NCBI RefSeq assembly: GCF_002959965.1
Contig: NZ_PREV01000027.1
Coordinates: 992,001-1,056,000 of the forward strand
From: Microbulbifer pacificus
GTDB lineage: Bacteria > Pseudomonadota > Gammaproteobacteria > Pseudomonadales > Cellvibrionaceae
Length of the DNA: 64,000 nt
Reading direction: 5' to 3'
Under the pieces are notes generated by a model that saw only the letters and a program-made list of their open reading frames with translations, made no database searches and was not told the DNA's origin. Positions 8,765 to 18,365 of the stretch are shown piece by piece; the stretch's first letter is position 1, and every line of letters begins with the position of its first letter. The position numbers were made by a program, and so were the translations under genes.

Positions 8765-9993
8765 TGTACCGGTACAGTTTGCGCAAGCGCGTCGCCATTG
8801 CCTTTGCTGTGTGTGTTGCTGTACTCAGCGTGGTCTGGGGATTCGCGTTTTTCTCTGCGATCCGATTGAGCGAGGACCGTGTGCTGGCGCATCAGCTGCA
8901 GCGTGCCGCTGAAAGCTATCCCTCGCTGACGATGAGCCTGCGCGGATACGATGAGGTTGGCCGCTTGCCGGAATCACTCAGGGAATGGGCGCTGACAAAT
9001 CCCGATGAAGGCTTGTATGAATTCGATGCCGAAGAGTTACATGTCGCGGTAATACGCACCGGCAACGAACAGCGACGCGCATTTGTGGTTTTTGATGTTG
9101 CCGGCATTGAGGCTGCGTCTTCAGAGGATTGGTGGTGGCTGCTCGTTATCACCGGAGTCGTGGGTACGCTCGGTGTGCTTGGTTTCGGGCTGGGCGTTGT
9201 CGTGATGCGCAGAGCGGTCGCTCCTGTTGTGCAACTCGCTCACGTGGTTGCGGACATCGACCCGGAAAAGCTATCGGCGGAAGATCATAAACGCATAGCG
9301 TCCAGCCGGTTCGGTGATGATGAGGTTGGCGTGCTCGCCAGGACCATTGAGAAGACGCTTGAGCGTATCAGCGCATTTGTTGAGAGGGAGAGATACTTTA
9401 CCAGTTCGGCCAGTCATGAGTTGCGTACGCCGATCACCGTGATACTGGGCGCGCTTGAACTGCTGGAAGAAAGTGATCTGTCGGCGACCGATAGGAAGGC
9501 GGTAGATCGGGTGAGGTATGCGGCGCTCGAGATGAAAGCCACCGTTGAAATGTTCTTGTGCCTCGCTCGCGAAACCGACGATGGGTTGTATGACGAGCAG
9601 TTTCTAGTGAAGCCGCTGGTAAGCCAGGCGATAGATCAACAGCGCCACCTGTTGAACGGCAAGTTCGTCGATGTTGATATCGACGAACTCGTGAATCCCA
9701 GCGTCTGCGGGCATCCGCAGGCTTTTTCCATCGCGGTCAATAATCTGGTGCGAAATGCGTTCGAGCACACGCTCAACGGGCAGGTGCCGGTTACGATTCG
9801 TATCAGTGAGCATGAGCTATTCGTCACCAACCAGGTAGGCAGTGAAGCGGATAAACGGCCCACGCCGGTCGAGGCGCCGTCTCAAGGGTATGGTCTGGGG
9901 CTGGGTATCGTTCAACGGCTGTGTGAGCGCAATGGCTGGTCGTTTTCGCTGCACGCCGACGAGGCGCGTGTCATCGCCCGTCTTGCGTGGTGA
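8764..9993 (+). CDS. Sensor histidine kinase
   Basis: A 409-residue inner-membrane kinase. The first membrane segment is at about residues 9-30, a periplasmic sensor of about 85 residues follows, and the second segment (WWWLLVITGVVGTLGVLG) is near 120-145, followed by a HAMP-like linker. The HisKA box SHELRTPITV places the phosphorylated histidine at H218. The ATPase domain has the N box NNLVRNAFEH and the G2 box GLGLGIVQRL. The ATG at 8764 was preferred to the TTG one codon earlier because it gives the classic TGATG junction with the response regulator. The short periplasmic part shows no recognisable ligand-binding fold; context suggests it senses something linked to the upstream receptor. 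Confidence 0.92.
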   Translation: MYRYSLRKRVAIAFAVCVAVLSVVWGFAFFSAIRLSEDRVLAHQLQRAAESYPSLTMSLRGYDEVGRLPESLREWALTNPDEGLYEFDAEELHVAVIRTGNEQRRAFVVFDVAGIEAASSEDWWWLLVITGVVGTLGVLGFGLGVVVMRRAVAPVVQLAHVVADIDPEKLSAEDHKRIASSRFGDDEVGVLARTIEKTLERISAFVERERYFTSSASHELRTPITVILGALELLEESDLSATDRKAVDRVRYAALEMKATVEMFLCLARETDDGLYDEQFLVKPLVSQAIDQQRHLLNGKFVDVDIDELVNPSVCGHPQAFSIAVNNLVRNAFEHTLNGQVPVTIRISEHELFVTNQVGSEADKRPTPVEAPSQGYGLGLGIVQRLCERNGWSFSLHADEARVIARLAW

Positions 9994-10129
9994 CTTGCAT
10001 GGTGACGAGGGCAGACGCCAGGGCCCTCTCGTCCGGCGCTGGCGATACTGATATCTGTGTATTTATCCAGTAGAATGGCGCCAATCATCAACACCGGCGC
10101 CGACCCAAGCCTCAACCCAGTACAGTCTC

Positions 10130-12469
10130 TTGCCCCAAGGATTTCTCCTCACCCGCCACAGCTTTGATCAGCGCGGCAGCACCTGCATCCACTACTGGCT
10201 GGCCACGCCCGAGGGCCCGGTCAAGCTGGTTATTGAAGGCGAGCGCCCGGTCTTTATGGTGAGGGTCGCGGACCACACCCAGGTGACCGAGGCGTTGGCC
10301 GGCGTGCCCTGCGATTGGCAGCAGCTGGGCTTCCAGACCTTTGGCCGCGAGGAAGCGGCCATGCTGTATTTCCCCACCATCGACGCCCACCGCCGGGCCC
10401 AGGCCCTGTTGCAAACTCGCGGCATCGAGGTGTTTGAGGCGGATTTTCGACTCCACGACCGTTACCTGATGGAGCGCTTTGCCCGCGGTGGCCTCTACTT
10501 TGAAGGTGAAGCCCGGGCCAAAGACGGCTACACGGAATACCGCCAGGTGCGCCTCAAAGGCGCCGAGGTGCAGCCGGATTTCAGGGTGGTTTCGCTGGAT
10601 GTGGAGTGCTCCGGTCAGGGGGAGCTTTATTCCATCGGCCTCTACGGGCATGGCGCGGAGGAGGTACTGATGGTGGGGCAGCCGCAGAGCGCCGATACCA
10701 CCATCCACTGGGTGGAAGACGAGCGGGCCCTGCTCAAGGTCCTGGAGGCCAGGATCCAGGGCCTGGACCCGGACATCATCATCGGCTGGTCCGTGGTGGA
10801 CTTTGATTTTCGGCTGCTGCTGAAACGGGCAGCGCGCCATGGCCTGCGCCTGAAGCTGGGGCGCGGTGGCACAGATGCGCGCTGGCGTGACGGCGGGGAG
10901 GGCAGCCAGGGCTTTGTGACGCTGCCGGGCCGGGTGGTGCTGGACGGCATCGACGGTCTGAAGAGCGCTACCTACAACTTTGAAAGCTTCAGCCTGGAGT
11001 TCGTGTCCCAGACGCTGCTGGGAAGAGGCAAGGACACCGAAGACGTGGACAACCGCCTGGCCGCGATTGAACACGATTTTCGCCATAACAAACCCAAGCT
11101 GGCGGCCTACAACCTGGAAGACTGCCGCCTGGTCTGGGATATATTCCAGCACACGCGGTTGCTGGATTACCTGCGCCTGCGGGCTCAGCTCACCGGGCTT
11201 GAGCTCGACCGCAGCGGCGGCTCCGTGGCGGCCTTCACCAACCTCTACCTGCCCAGACTACACCGCAGCCGCTATGTGGCACCCAACCTGCCGGCCGACG
11301 GCGGCCTGGCGAGCCCGGGTGGTTATGTCATGGATTCCCGGCCGGGTCTGTACGACAACGTGCTGGTGCTGGATTTCAAGAGCCTGTATCCCAGCATTAT
11401 CCGCACCTTCAAAATTGATCCGATGGGGCTGGTCGAAGGCTTGGTGGATGACAATGCTATTCCCGGTTTTCGCGGTGCGCGCTTTTCCCGTGACAAACAT
11501 TTCCTGCCGGACATCATCACCAACCTCTGGGCCCAGCGCGACATCGCCAAGCAGGAGCAGGATGCCGCCCGCTCTCAGGCGATCAAGATCATCATGAATT
11601 CTTTCTACGGCGTGTTGGGTTCCGGGGGCTGCCGTTTTTACGACACCCGCCTGGCCAGCTCCATCACCCTGCGCGGTCACGAGATCATGCAGCAGACGGC
11701 GCGCTGGATCGAGGAACTGGGCCATCAGGTCATATACGGCGATACCGATTCCACCTTTGTCTGGCTGAGTGGCCACCCCAGCCTCGAAGAGGCGGATACG
11801 ATCGGCAAGCACCTGGCCAGCGAGATCAACACGCGCTGGCGGAACAAACTCAAAGACGAGCTGGCACTGGAGTGCGAACTGGAGCTGGAATTCGAAACCC
11901 ACTACCAGCGCTTTCTGATGCCCACCATTCGCGGCTCCGAGGCCGGCTCCAAGAAACGCTACGCGGGCCTGGTAGTGAAAGGGGGCGAGGAAAAGCTGGT
12001 ATTCAAGGGCCTGGAAACGGTGCGCAGCGACTGGACCGCCCTGGCCAAAAAGTTCCAGACCCAGCTCTACGGGATGGCGTTTAAGGGGGAGGATCCGTCC
12101 GGCTATATCCGCGATATGGTGGAGAAAACCCGGGCAGGGGAGATGGACGATCAGCTGGTGTATCGCAAGCGGCTCCGGCGGAAACTGGAGCAATACATAA
12201 AAAACATACCGCCGCAGGTGCGCGCGGCGCGACTCGCCGATGAACACCGCCGCCAGCAGGGGCTTTCACCCAAATATCAGAACAAGGGCTGGATTCGTTA
12301 CGTCATCACCCTCAGCGGCCCGGAGCCGGTGGATTACCGTCAGTCACCGATTGATTACCAGCACTATATCGACCGGCAGCTCAAGCCGGTGGCCGATGCC
12401 ATATTGCCCTTCATCGATCTGGATTTCGACAGCCTGGTGGATGGGCAGCTGGGGCTGTTCGGCGTGTGA
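10130..12469 (+). CDS. polB: DNA polymerase II (family B)
   Basis: A 779-residue family-B polymerase close in length to Escherichia coli Pol II (783). The 3'-5' exonuclease begins with the Exo I motif at D157/E159 (SLDVECSG). Polymerase motif A is LDFKSLYPSII with D415, motif B contains IKIIMNSFYG, and motif C is YGDTDST with D538 and D540, so all metal-binding aspartates are present. Pol II acts in translesion synthesis and replication restart. The start is a TTG: no ATG or GTG exists between it and the upstream in-frame stop at 10070, and the following PQGFLLTRH aligns with the N terminus of the family. It stands alone, with about 130 bases of non-coding sequence on its left. Confidence 0.96.
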   Translation: MPQGFLLTRHSFDQRGSTCIHYWLATPEGPVKLVIEGERPVFMVRVADHTQVTEALAGVPCDWQQLGFQTFGREEAAMLYFPTIDAHRRAQALLQTRGIEVFEADFRLHDRYLMERFARGGLYFEGEARAKDGYTEYRQVRLKGAEVQPDFRVVSLDVECSGQGELYSIGLYGHGAEEVLMVGQPQSADTTIHWVEDERALLKVLEARIQGLDPDIIIGWSVVDFDFRLLLKRAARHGLRLKLGRGGTDARWRDGGEGSQGFVTLPGRVVLDGIDGLKSATYNFESFSLEFVSQTLLGRGKDTEDVDNRLAAIEHDFRHNKPKLAAYNLEDCRLVWDIFQHTRLLDYLRLRAQLTGLELDRSGGSVAAFTNLYLPRLHRSRYVAPNLPADGGLASPGGYVMDSRPGLYDNVLVLDFKSLYPSIIRTFKIDPMGLVEGLVDDNAIPGFRGARFSRDKHFLPDIITNLWAQRDIAKQEQDAARSQAIKIIMNSFYGVLGSGGCRFYDTRLASSITLRGHEIMQQTARWIEELGHQVIYGDTDSTFVWLSGHPSLEEADTIGKHLASEINTRWRNKLKDELALECELELEFETHYQRFLMPTIRGSEAGSKKRYAGLVVKGGEEKLVFKGLETVRSDWTALAKKFQTQLYGMAFKGEDPSGYIRDMVEKTRAGEMDDQLVYRKRLRRKLEQYIKNIPPQVRAARLADEHRRQQGLSPKYQNKGWIRYVITLSGPEPVDYRQSPIDYQHYIDRQLKPVADAILPFIDLDFDSLVDGQLGLFGV

Positions 12470-12633
12470 TGACGCGTAGCGGTCCGCACAAAACCACCGA
12501 TAGCGATGAAACCGGGTTCCACACAACTTATCTTTAATGAGCGTGATAATATCCCCCGAATTAGATGGCCCGACGTTGGGTGCCATGACAATCTGCCGCA
12601 GGTGGGGCGGCCTAGGGGATAGAAGCAACATCT

Positions 12634-13269
12634 ATGTCACAGCTTGATTTATCGTTGGTTCAAGTGCCTGAGCCCAGTCAGGTTCGAAGCCGCCAGGCAT
12701 TGGAGCGGCTGCTCACCGTTGGGGAAGAGTTGCTTGCTGGCAACCGGTTTGAAGAGGCGAGTGTGACGGAAATTGCGAGCCTCGCAGAATCTTCAGTGGG
12801 TACCTTTTATCGACTGTTGGGCGATAAGGACACGCTCTCATTACTCCTGTTGCAGCGATTCATGCAGCGGTTGGCTGATACTACAAGCCAACTGCGCGAT
12901 GCTGGCACTCAGTGCCAAAATTTGTATGAAGGTGTGCGTCTGCTGACGGATACCTATATCGATGTTTACACTGGCCGCCGCGGCGTGTTGCGCGCGGTGA
13001 TTCTGCGGGCGTCCCGGAGTGCGACGTTCCGCGATAGGGTGCACCAGCTCAACATGCATATTTCTGCTACGGCCTGCGATTGCCTGACGCCATTTATGGA
13101 TCAGGTGGTTCATCCCAACCCCCGCCAGGCGGTATCTTCCGGCGTTCACATGGTCTTGGGGGCGCTAAACCAACATACCGTGACCGGCACCCTTGGAGGC
13201 CTGAAACCAGAGCAGCTTCGCGAAGAAATAGCGCGGCTTCTGCTCGGGTATCTCCGCGGGCCCAAATAG
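12634..13269 (+). CDS. TetR/AcrR family transcriptional regulator
   Basis: A 211-residue regulator. The N-terminal helix-turn-helix (about residues 20-65) shows EASVTEIASLAESSVGTFYR, the TetR recognition pattern, followed by an all-helical ligand-binding domain. It is the first gene of a co-directional block running to 22381 that encodes a hydrolase, a TonB receptor and a set of acyl-CoA enzymes. TetR proteins in such positions commonly respond to acyl-CoA or fatty acid effectors (FadR/PsrA types), so local repression relieved by a pathway intermediate is likely but inferred. The region upstream (12470-12633) contains no clear palindrome that could be assigned as its operator. Confidence 0.88.
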   Translation: MSQLDLSLVQVPEPSQVRSRQALERLLTVGEELLAGNRFEEASVTEIASLAESSVGTFYRLLGDKDTLSLLLLQRFMQRLADTTSQLRDAGTQCQNLYEGVRLLTDTYIDVYTGRRGVLRAVILRASRSATFRDRVHQLNMHISATACDCLTPFMDQVVHPNPRQAVSSGVHMVLGALNQHTVTGTLGGLKPEQLREEIARLLLGYLRGPK

Positions 13270-13430
13270 CGCACGTTCGGTTTTATTGGCGCTTTTTTAC
13301 ACCATTCCTTCCGGCGAACCCCTTGCAAACTCAGAAACGGACGATTAGTATCATTTTTCGGAAGATGAATTCCGATTCCGCGATGCCGTGGAAAGAAACA
13401 ACAATAACAACAGCGAGATGAGTAGATATC

Positions 13431-14261
13431 ATGCCGCATTTTTCAAACGGTGGACGCCGGCTGCATTTCTCGGACGATAACCCAAACCATGGCGAGCCAC
13501 TGTTGCTGCTGCATGGACTGGGCTCGCGCGGCACTGATTGGGGGCCGCAGATCAACGGCTTGGCGAACGAGTATCGCGTCCTCACGCTCGATTTTCCGGG
13601 GCACGGGGATAGTGACCCGATTCATGCGCCGGTGAGCATGGCAGATCTTGCCGGTGATGTGAGGGCACTCCTGGATCACCTGCAAATCCCTCGGGCTCAT
13701 GTCGTGGGTCTCTCACTCGGCGGTATGGTTCTGTTTCAGCTACTGGCCGATAGCCCCGATCGACTGCGCTCTATCACCGTGATCAATTCCGGCCCGGGTC
13801 TCACCTCCGGCCAGTGGCGGATGAGCTTTTTGGTCGCTTTCCGCACACTTCTGATTCGTACGTTTGGCTTGCCGATGCTGGCAAAAAAAATAGCACCGAA
13901 ACTCTTCCCCCATAAAGAACAGCAACCGCTGCGAGAGGCTTTCCTGAGCAGCATCGACGCTGTTGATACGGATTCCTACGTACGCGTGCTACGGGCCATT
14001 GGCGATTTCAATGTCTGTGCTGAGGTTGCAGGGAGCCAGATGCCGGCACTGATTTTGTCTGCGGACAATGACTACACCCCGGTTTCGTACAAAGCGGAAT
14101 ATGTTGCAACACTTGGCAATGCCCGATTGTCCGTGATCAAAAACTCCGGACATGCCTCACCCATGGACAGCCCCGACGTGTGCAATCAGTTGATCCGTGA
14201 TTTTTTGAGTGACCATGTTGAACAGGAAGTAAGACCGTTGGAAGCAGTAATAACCAACTGA
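13431..14261 (+). CDS. Alpha/beta hydrolase (cytoplasmic esterase, possibly oligomer hydrolase)
   Basis: A 276-residue alpha/beta-fold hydrolase without a signal peptide. The oxyanion-hole motif HGLGSRG (29-35), the nucleophile elbow GLSLGG with S95, the acid in LSADND (D212 or D214) and H241 in NSGHASP form a complete catalytic set. The fold is shared by esterases, lactonases and intracellular poly(3-hydroxyalkanoate) oligomer hydrolases. It ends 30 bases before the TonB-dependent receptor gene and shares an operon with a secreted depolymerase-like enzyme at 18366, so cleavage of imported ester oligomers to free hydroxy acids is the most economical role. Exact substrate specificity cannot be read from the sequence. 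Confidence 0.85.
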   Translation: MPHFSNGGRRLHFSDDNPNHGEPLLLLHGLGSRGTDWGPQINGLANEYRVLTLDFPGHGDSDPIHAPVSMADLAGDVRALLDHLQIPRAHVVGLSLGGMVLFQLLADSPDRLRSITVINSGPGLTSGQWRMSFLVAFRTLLIRTFGLPMLAKKIAPKLFPHKEQQPLREAFLSSIDAVDTDSYVRVLRAIGDFNVCAEVAGSQMPALILSADNDYTPVSYKAEYVATLGNARLSVIKNSGHASPMDSPDVCNQLIRDFLSDHVEQEVRPLEAVITN

Positions 14262-14291
14262 AACAATAAAAGCGAGAGAGAGGAATTGGGT

Positions 14292-16568
14292 ATGTTCAAT
14301 AAAAATAATGCGGTACCTGGTTTTCATTTGAAGCATCTGCCTTTGGCAATGGCAGGGTTGAGTGGGCTTAGTGTTGTCAGTGTGCCACTGGTCTACGCCC
14401 AGGAATCCGCCGGAGCCATGGAAGAAATAGTCGTTTCTGCGCGCCGTCGGGACGAAAGCCTGCAGGAAGTACCCCAGGCTGTCAGTGCCATGAACAGCGA
14501 GGAGTTGCTGAAGGCCGGTGTTACTAATCTCGGTGATCTGCAGGCTCAGGCGCCTGGACTTACTGTTTACGCTGCACGCGCAACCACTTCCACAGTGACC
14601 GCCTATATTCGCGGGATAGGTCAATCAGACCCACTATGGGGTGTTGAGCCGGGCGTCGGTATCTATGTTGACGATGTTTATATGGCGCGGCCTCAGGGCG
14701 CGATGCTGGAAATGCTGGATGTGGAGCGGGTAGAAGTGCTGCGTGGTCCTCAGGGAACACTTTATGGGCGCAATACCATTGGTGGTGCAATCAAGTATGT
14801 CAGCAGACCTATCGGCGAAGAAACAGAGATTTCACTGAGTACTGCGCTGGGCAGTTACAACCAGCGGGATTTCAAGGCAGCAATCAGTACTCCTCTGGGA
14901 GAAAACGTGTACGCGCGGGTGGCGGTGGGTTCTTTCGAGCGCGATGGCTTTGGTGAAAACCGATTCACCGGTGCCGAGGTTTCCGACAAACAGTTATACG
15001 CAGGCCGAGCGGCTATTGAATGGCGGCCAAACGACAGCTGGTCGGTAAACCTCGCCCACGATGTTGTTTACGACCGGTCCGCCGTGCGCGGCGCTCGACG
15101 CTTGGTGCCCAATGTGTTTGAGCCATTTTTCAGCGGTGCGGCGCCGCTGCCAGTGAGCGATGATCGCTACGATGTTGACAACGGCTTCCAGAATCAGGCG
15201 AACGACACCGACAATTCCGGTACTGCCGTAACGGTTGCCTGGGAAGGGCAGGGTAACTGGGGCTTCAAGTCCATTACGGCCTATCGGGAAGGGCGATACA
15301 ACCAGGCAATCGACTTCGATGCGACACCCCATCCGATAGCCGATGTTGACGGCATTCAGGTCGATGATCAACTGAGCCAGGAGTTCCAATGGCAGTACAG
15401 TGGCGAGAAGCTCGACGGTGTGTTCGGCCTTTACTGGATGGACGCGACGGCGGGCGGGAATGTGCGCAACCGTTTCGGTCTTCCGACAGCGCTGGTTGCG
15501 CCGGGGTTAGAAACAATCATCGGGCCGGTAATGGCAATCTATGGTTACAGTGGCGGCGAGGTTCAGACAGATGCACTGGCACTGTTTGGTGATCTCAATT
15601 ACAGCCTGACCGACAACACGGCATTGAGCCTGGGGGCGCGATTCAATCGCGAGGAAAAGCGCGCGATTGTTTTGAATCAGGGGTTTGTGGATGAGAACTT
15701 CACCACTCCCAGTGGCCAGGTTACCGCAGACTTTGACGAGTCTGAAAGTTGGACCGATTTTTCACCGCGTGTAGGCATTGATCACCAGCTTAACCAGACC
15801 ACGATGCTCTATGCCAGCTACAGCGAAGGCTTCAAAAGCGGTGGTTACAATATCCGGGCTAACACGGTACAGGTACCCGAGTCTCAGAGCCCCTACAAGC
15901 CTGAGCGTGTTGCCAGCTATGAAGTGGGGTTTAAATCGGATCTGTCGCCAACCGTTCGACTGAACGCAGCTCTCTTCTATAGCGATTATGAAGACATTCA
16001 GCTCAGTATTTTTACCGGTGTAGACACCACGGGAGATGGCAATCCTGACAGTTTCTTTGGTGACTTCACAAACGCCGGTGCGGGTGTAATCCAGGGGCTG
16101 GAATTGGAATACTTGTGGGCCCCCAGCGATTTCTTCACCCTGAGCGGTAACGCCACCTGGCTGGATGCGGAGTACAAGGAGTATATTTCCAGTGGCGTGG
16201 ATGTTGCGAACGAGCAGGAGTTCACGAACACCCCCGAGTTGGCCTACTCGTTAAACGGTAATTTCAACTTTCCGCTGGCAGATCTCGGCGAGTTGAATGC
16301 CCGCCTCAGCTATAGCTATCGGGATGACGTCTATCCGACAACCGACCTCAGTGACCTTGTTTTCCAGGAGGGTTATGGTCTCTGGAATGCCACCGTAGTA
16401 TTTACGCCGCCGAGTGGCAGTTGGCGTTTGGCACTGGAGGGCAAGAATCTCGCCGATGAAGAATACCGTACCACCGGCTATGATCTGCGAGGCTCCGGTT
16501 TCCCCATAGTTACCGGTTTTTACGGTGATCCTCGCACACTGGCCCTGCGCCTTAATTTCGATCTTTAA
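14292..16568 (+). CDS. TonB-dependent receptor
   Basis: A 758-residue outer-membrane receptor with a signal peptide ending in YAQE. EEIVVSARRR (TonB-box region) precedes the plug, which contains VTAYIRGIGQ and VEVLRGPQGTLYGRNTIGG, the standard plug signature. The barrel ends in LALRLNFDL. The plug resembles receptors frequently found beside catabolic genes for lipophilic compounds in marine and sphingomonad bacteria. The ATG at 14292 follows AGAGAGGAA at about seven bases; a TTG six bases earlier is less likely. Its place between a cytoplasmic hydrolase and an acyl-CoA ligase suggests uptake of ester oligomers or hydroxy acids rather than iron chelates. Confidence 0.9.
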   Translation: MFNKNNAVPGFHLKHLPLAMAGLSGLSVVSVPLVYAQESAGAMEEIVVSARRRDESLQEVPQAVSAMNSEELLKAGVTNLGDLQAQAPGLTVYAARATTSTVTAYIRGIGQSDPLWGVEPGVGIYVDDVYMARPQGAMLEMLDVERVEVLRGPQGTLYGRNTIGGAIKYVSRPIGEETEISLSTALGSYNQRDFKAAISTPLGENVYARVAVGSFERDGFGENRFTGAEVSDKQLYAGRAAIEWRPNDSWSVNLAHDVVYDRSAVRGARRLVPNVFEPFFSGAAPLPVSDDRYDVDNGFQNQANDTDNSGTAVTVAWEGQGNWGFKSITAYREGRYNQAIDFDATPHPIADVDGIQVDDQLSQEFQWQYSGEKLDGVFGLYWMDATAGGNVRNRFGLPTALVAPGLETIIGPVMAIYGYSGGEVQTDALALFGDLNYSLTDNTALSLGARFNREEKRAIVLNQGFVDENFTTPSGQVTADFDESESWTDFSPRVGIDHQLNQTTMLYASYSEGFKSGGYNIRANTVQVPESQSPYKPERVASYEVGFKSDLSPTVRLNAALFYSDYEDIQLSIFTGVDTTGDGNPDSFFGDFTNAGAGVIQGLELEYLWAPSDFFTLSGNATWLDAEYKEYISSGVDVANEQEFTNTPELAYSLNGNFNFPLADLGELNARLSYSYRDDVYPTTDLSDLVFQEGYGLWNATVVFTPPSGSWRLALEGKNLADEEYRTTGYDLRGSGFPIVTGFYGDPRTLALRLNFDL

Positions 16569-16647
16569 CCATATCTTTTGAGAGTGAGTGCCGCCAATCC
16601 TGGCGGTGCTCACTCCTGCGCTCTAATAAATGATAGGGGGAGAAACC

Positions 16648-18279
16648 ATGCTGGGTCTGATGATGCAAAGCCAGCTTACCCTGACCGGTATCATGCGCCA
16701 TGCGCAGAATAATTTTCCAGGGCGGGAAATTGTCTCTATCACGGCAGACAACGACCGACACCGCTACCGCTACACGGAGGCGTTTGCACGTGCGGGTCAA
16801 CTTGCCAACGCCTTGCAGCGAGTTGGCGCACGCGCCGGCGACCGTATCGGCACCTTGGCCTGGAATGACTACCGCCATTTTGAAATCTATTACGCGACTT
16901 CATGTAGCGGTTTGGTCTGTCATACCATCAATCCGCGCCTTTTCGCCGAACAGATCGTCTATATCGTCAACCATGCAGATGATCGTTGGCTGTTTATTGA
17001 TCCCGCCTTCGTACCACTACTGGAGTCTGTCGCTGACCAGCTCACGTCGGTTCTGGGTATAGTGATCCTCACCGATGAGGCACATATGCCGGCTACCAAG
17101 CTACCCAATGTGCACTGTTACGAAACCCTGCTCTCAGGGGAGCATACTGATTTCGAATGGCCGGAGCTGGACGAAAACGCTCCTGCGGCCTTGTGTTACA
17201 CATCCGGTACGACGGGCAACCCTAAAGGGGTGCTCTTTTCACACCGCGCCATGGTTTTGCATACCTACGGTGTACTTCTTCCCGACGCGTTTGCCCTGCA
17301 ACAAGGTGAAGCGGTTTTACCGGTTGTGCCGATGTTTCATGTTAATGCCTGGTCACTACCCTATGCCGCTCCCGTGATGGGGGCCAAGCTGGTGCTTCCT
17401 GGCCCGAAAATGGGCTGTGGGGAAACACTGTGCACGCTGATTCGGGAAGAGAATGTGAATGTTGCCGCCGGAGTGCCTACGGTATGGCTGGCCCTGCTGA
17501 AATATTTACGCGAAACCGACTTGCAGATTCCGAGCCTGAACCGCGTCATCGTAGGTGGCGCCGCCTGTCCCTGGTCGATCATGGAAGAATTCGAGGAACG
17601 TCACAACGTTTATACCCATCACGCTTGGGGCATGACCGAGATGAGCCCACTCGGGACGTATAACGGGCGCGTGCCGGGTGGTCTCGCTGCGGAAGAATCC
17701 AAACGCCTGCGACTCAAGCAGGGACGTGCAGTTTACGGGGTGGAGATGCGCATTGTGCGTGAGGACGGCGTGGAATTACCGCGCGATGGTATTGCGTATG
17801 GTGCGCTACAAGTGCGTGGCCCCTGGATCTGTGAACGGTATTTCAAGGCGGATGACACTGCGCTGACAGAGGACGGTTGGTTCGATACCGGAGATGTCGC
17901 CACGATTGACGCTGATGGGTATCTGGGTATCACCGATCGCACTAAGGATGTGATCAAGTCTGGTGGGGAGTGGATTTCCTCCATCGAATTGGAAAACCTC
18001 GCCGTGGCAATGGAGGGGGTTCAAGAGGCCGCCGTGATCGGTATTGCCCATGAAAAGTGGGATGAGCGTCCGCTGTTACTGGTGGTTCCCATTCCCGGAG
18101 TCCAATTGAATCCGCAGGAAGTGCTCGCAAAATTTCATGGCAAGGTCGCCAGATGGTGGATTCCGGATGGCTGCCTGATTGTCGATGAAATTCCTCATAC
18201 GGCAACGGGGAAGATCAGCAAAAAGGATCTGAGAGCACAGCTGGCTGATTTTCACTGGCCACAGCTCGAACCCGCCTGA
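16648..18279 (+). CDS. AMP-dependent medium/long-chain acyl-CoA ligase (AlkK-like)
   Basis: A 543-residue adenylate-forming enzyme that would activate a carboxylic acid to its CoA thioester with ATP. The P-loop motif [11 protein letters not shown] lies at 184-194, GWFDTGD near 415, and the C-terminal catalytic lysine is K522 in [11 protein letters not shown]. The N terminus ([12 protein letters not shown]) matches the AlkK-type medium-chain fatty acid ligases, which usually begin MLGLM. The ATG at 16648 is preceded by AGGGGGAGAAA; an in-frame ATG at 16630 lies before that ribosome-binding site and is rejected. In this operon the likely substrate is a 3-hydroxy or fatty acid released by the hydrolases encoded on either side. 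Confidence 0.92.
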   Translation: MLGLMMQSQLTLTGIMRHAQNNFPGREIVSITADNDRHRYRYTEAFARAGQLANALQRVGARAGDRIGTLAWNDYRHFEIYYATSCSGLVCHTINPRLFAEQIVYIVNHADDRWLFIDPAFVPLLESVADQLTSVLGIVILTDEAHMPATKLPNVHCYETLLSGEHTDFEWPELDENAPAALCYTSGTTGNPKGVLFSHRAMVLHTYGVLLPDAFALQQGEAVLPVVPMFHVNAWSLPYAAPVMGAKLVLPGPKMGCGETLCTLIREENVNVAAGVPTVWLALLKYLRETDLQIPSLNRVIVGGAACPWSIMEEFEERHNVYTHHAWGMTEMSPLGTYNGRVPGGLAAEESKRLRLKQGRAVYGVEMRIVREDGVELPRDGIAYGALQVRGPWICERYFKADDTALTEDGWFDTGDVATIDADGYLGITDRTKDVIKSGGEWISSIELENLAVAMEGVQEAAVIGIAHEKWDERPLLLVVPIPGVQLNPQEVLAKFHGKVARWWIPDGCLIVDEIPHTATGKISKKDLRAQLADFHWPQLEPA

Positions 18280-18365
18280 CAACGAATTATGGAGGTGTCT
18301 GCGGTACTACCAGGATGGTGGAAGAATGATGAGTGTAAACGACTAATCTAACAAACAGGTGTCTT

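Noticed and set aside
10112..11152. A 346-codon open frame on the minus strand opposite polB
   Set aside because: It lies entirely antisense to a polymerase gene with all catalytic motifs intact and shows no domain; high GC makes such antisense frames common.
11258..12247. A 329-codon minus-strand frame opposite the 3' half of polB
   Set aside because: Antisense to the conserved polymerase motifs A to C, with no domain of its own.
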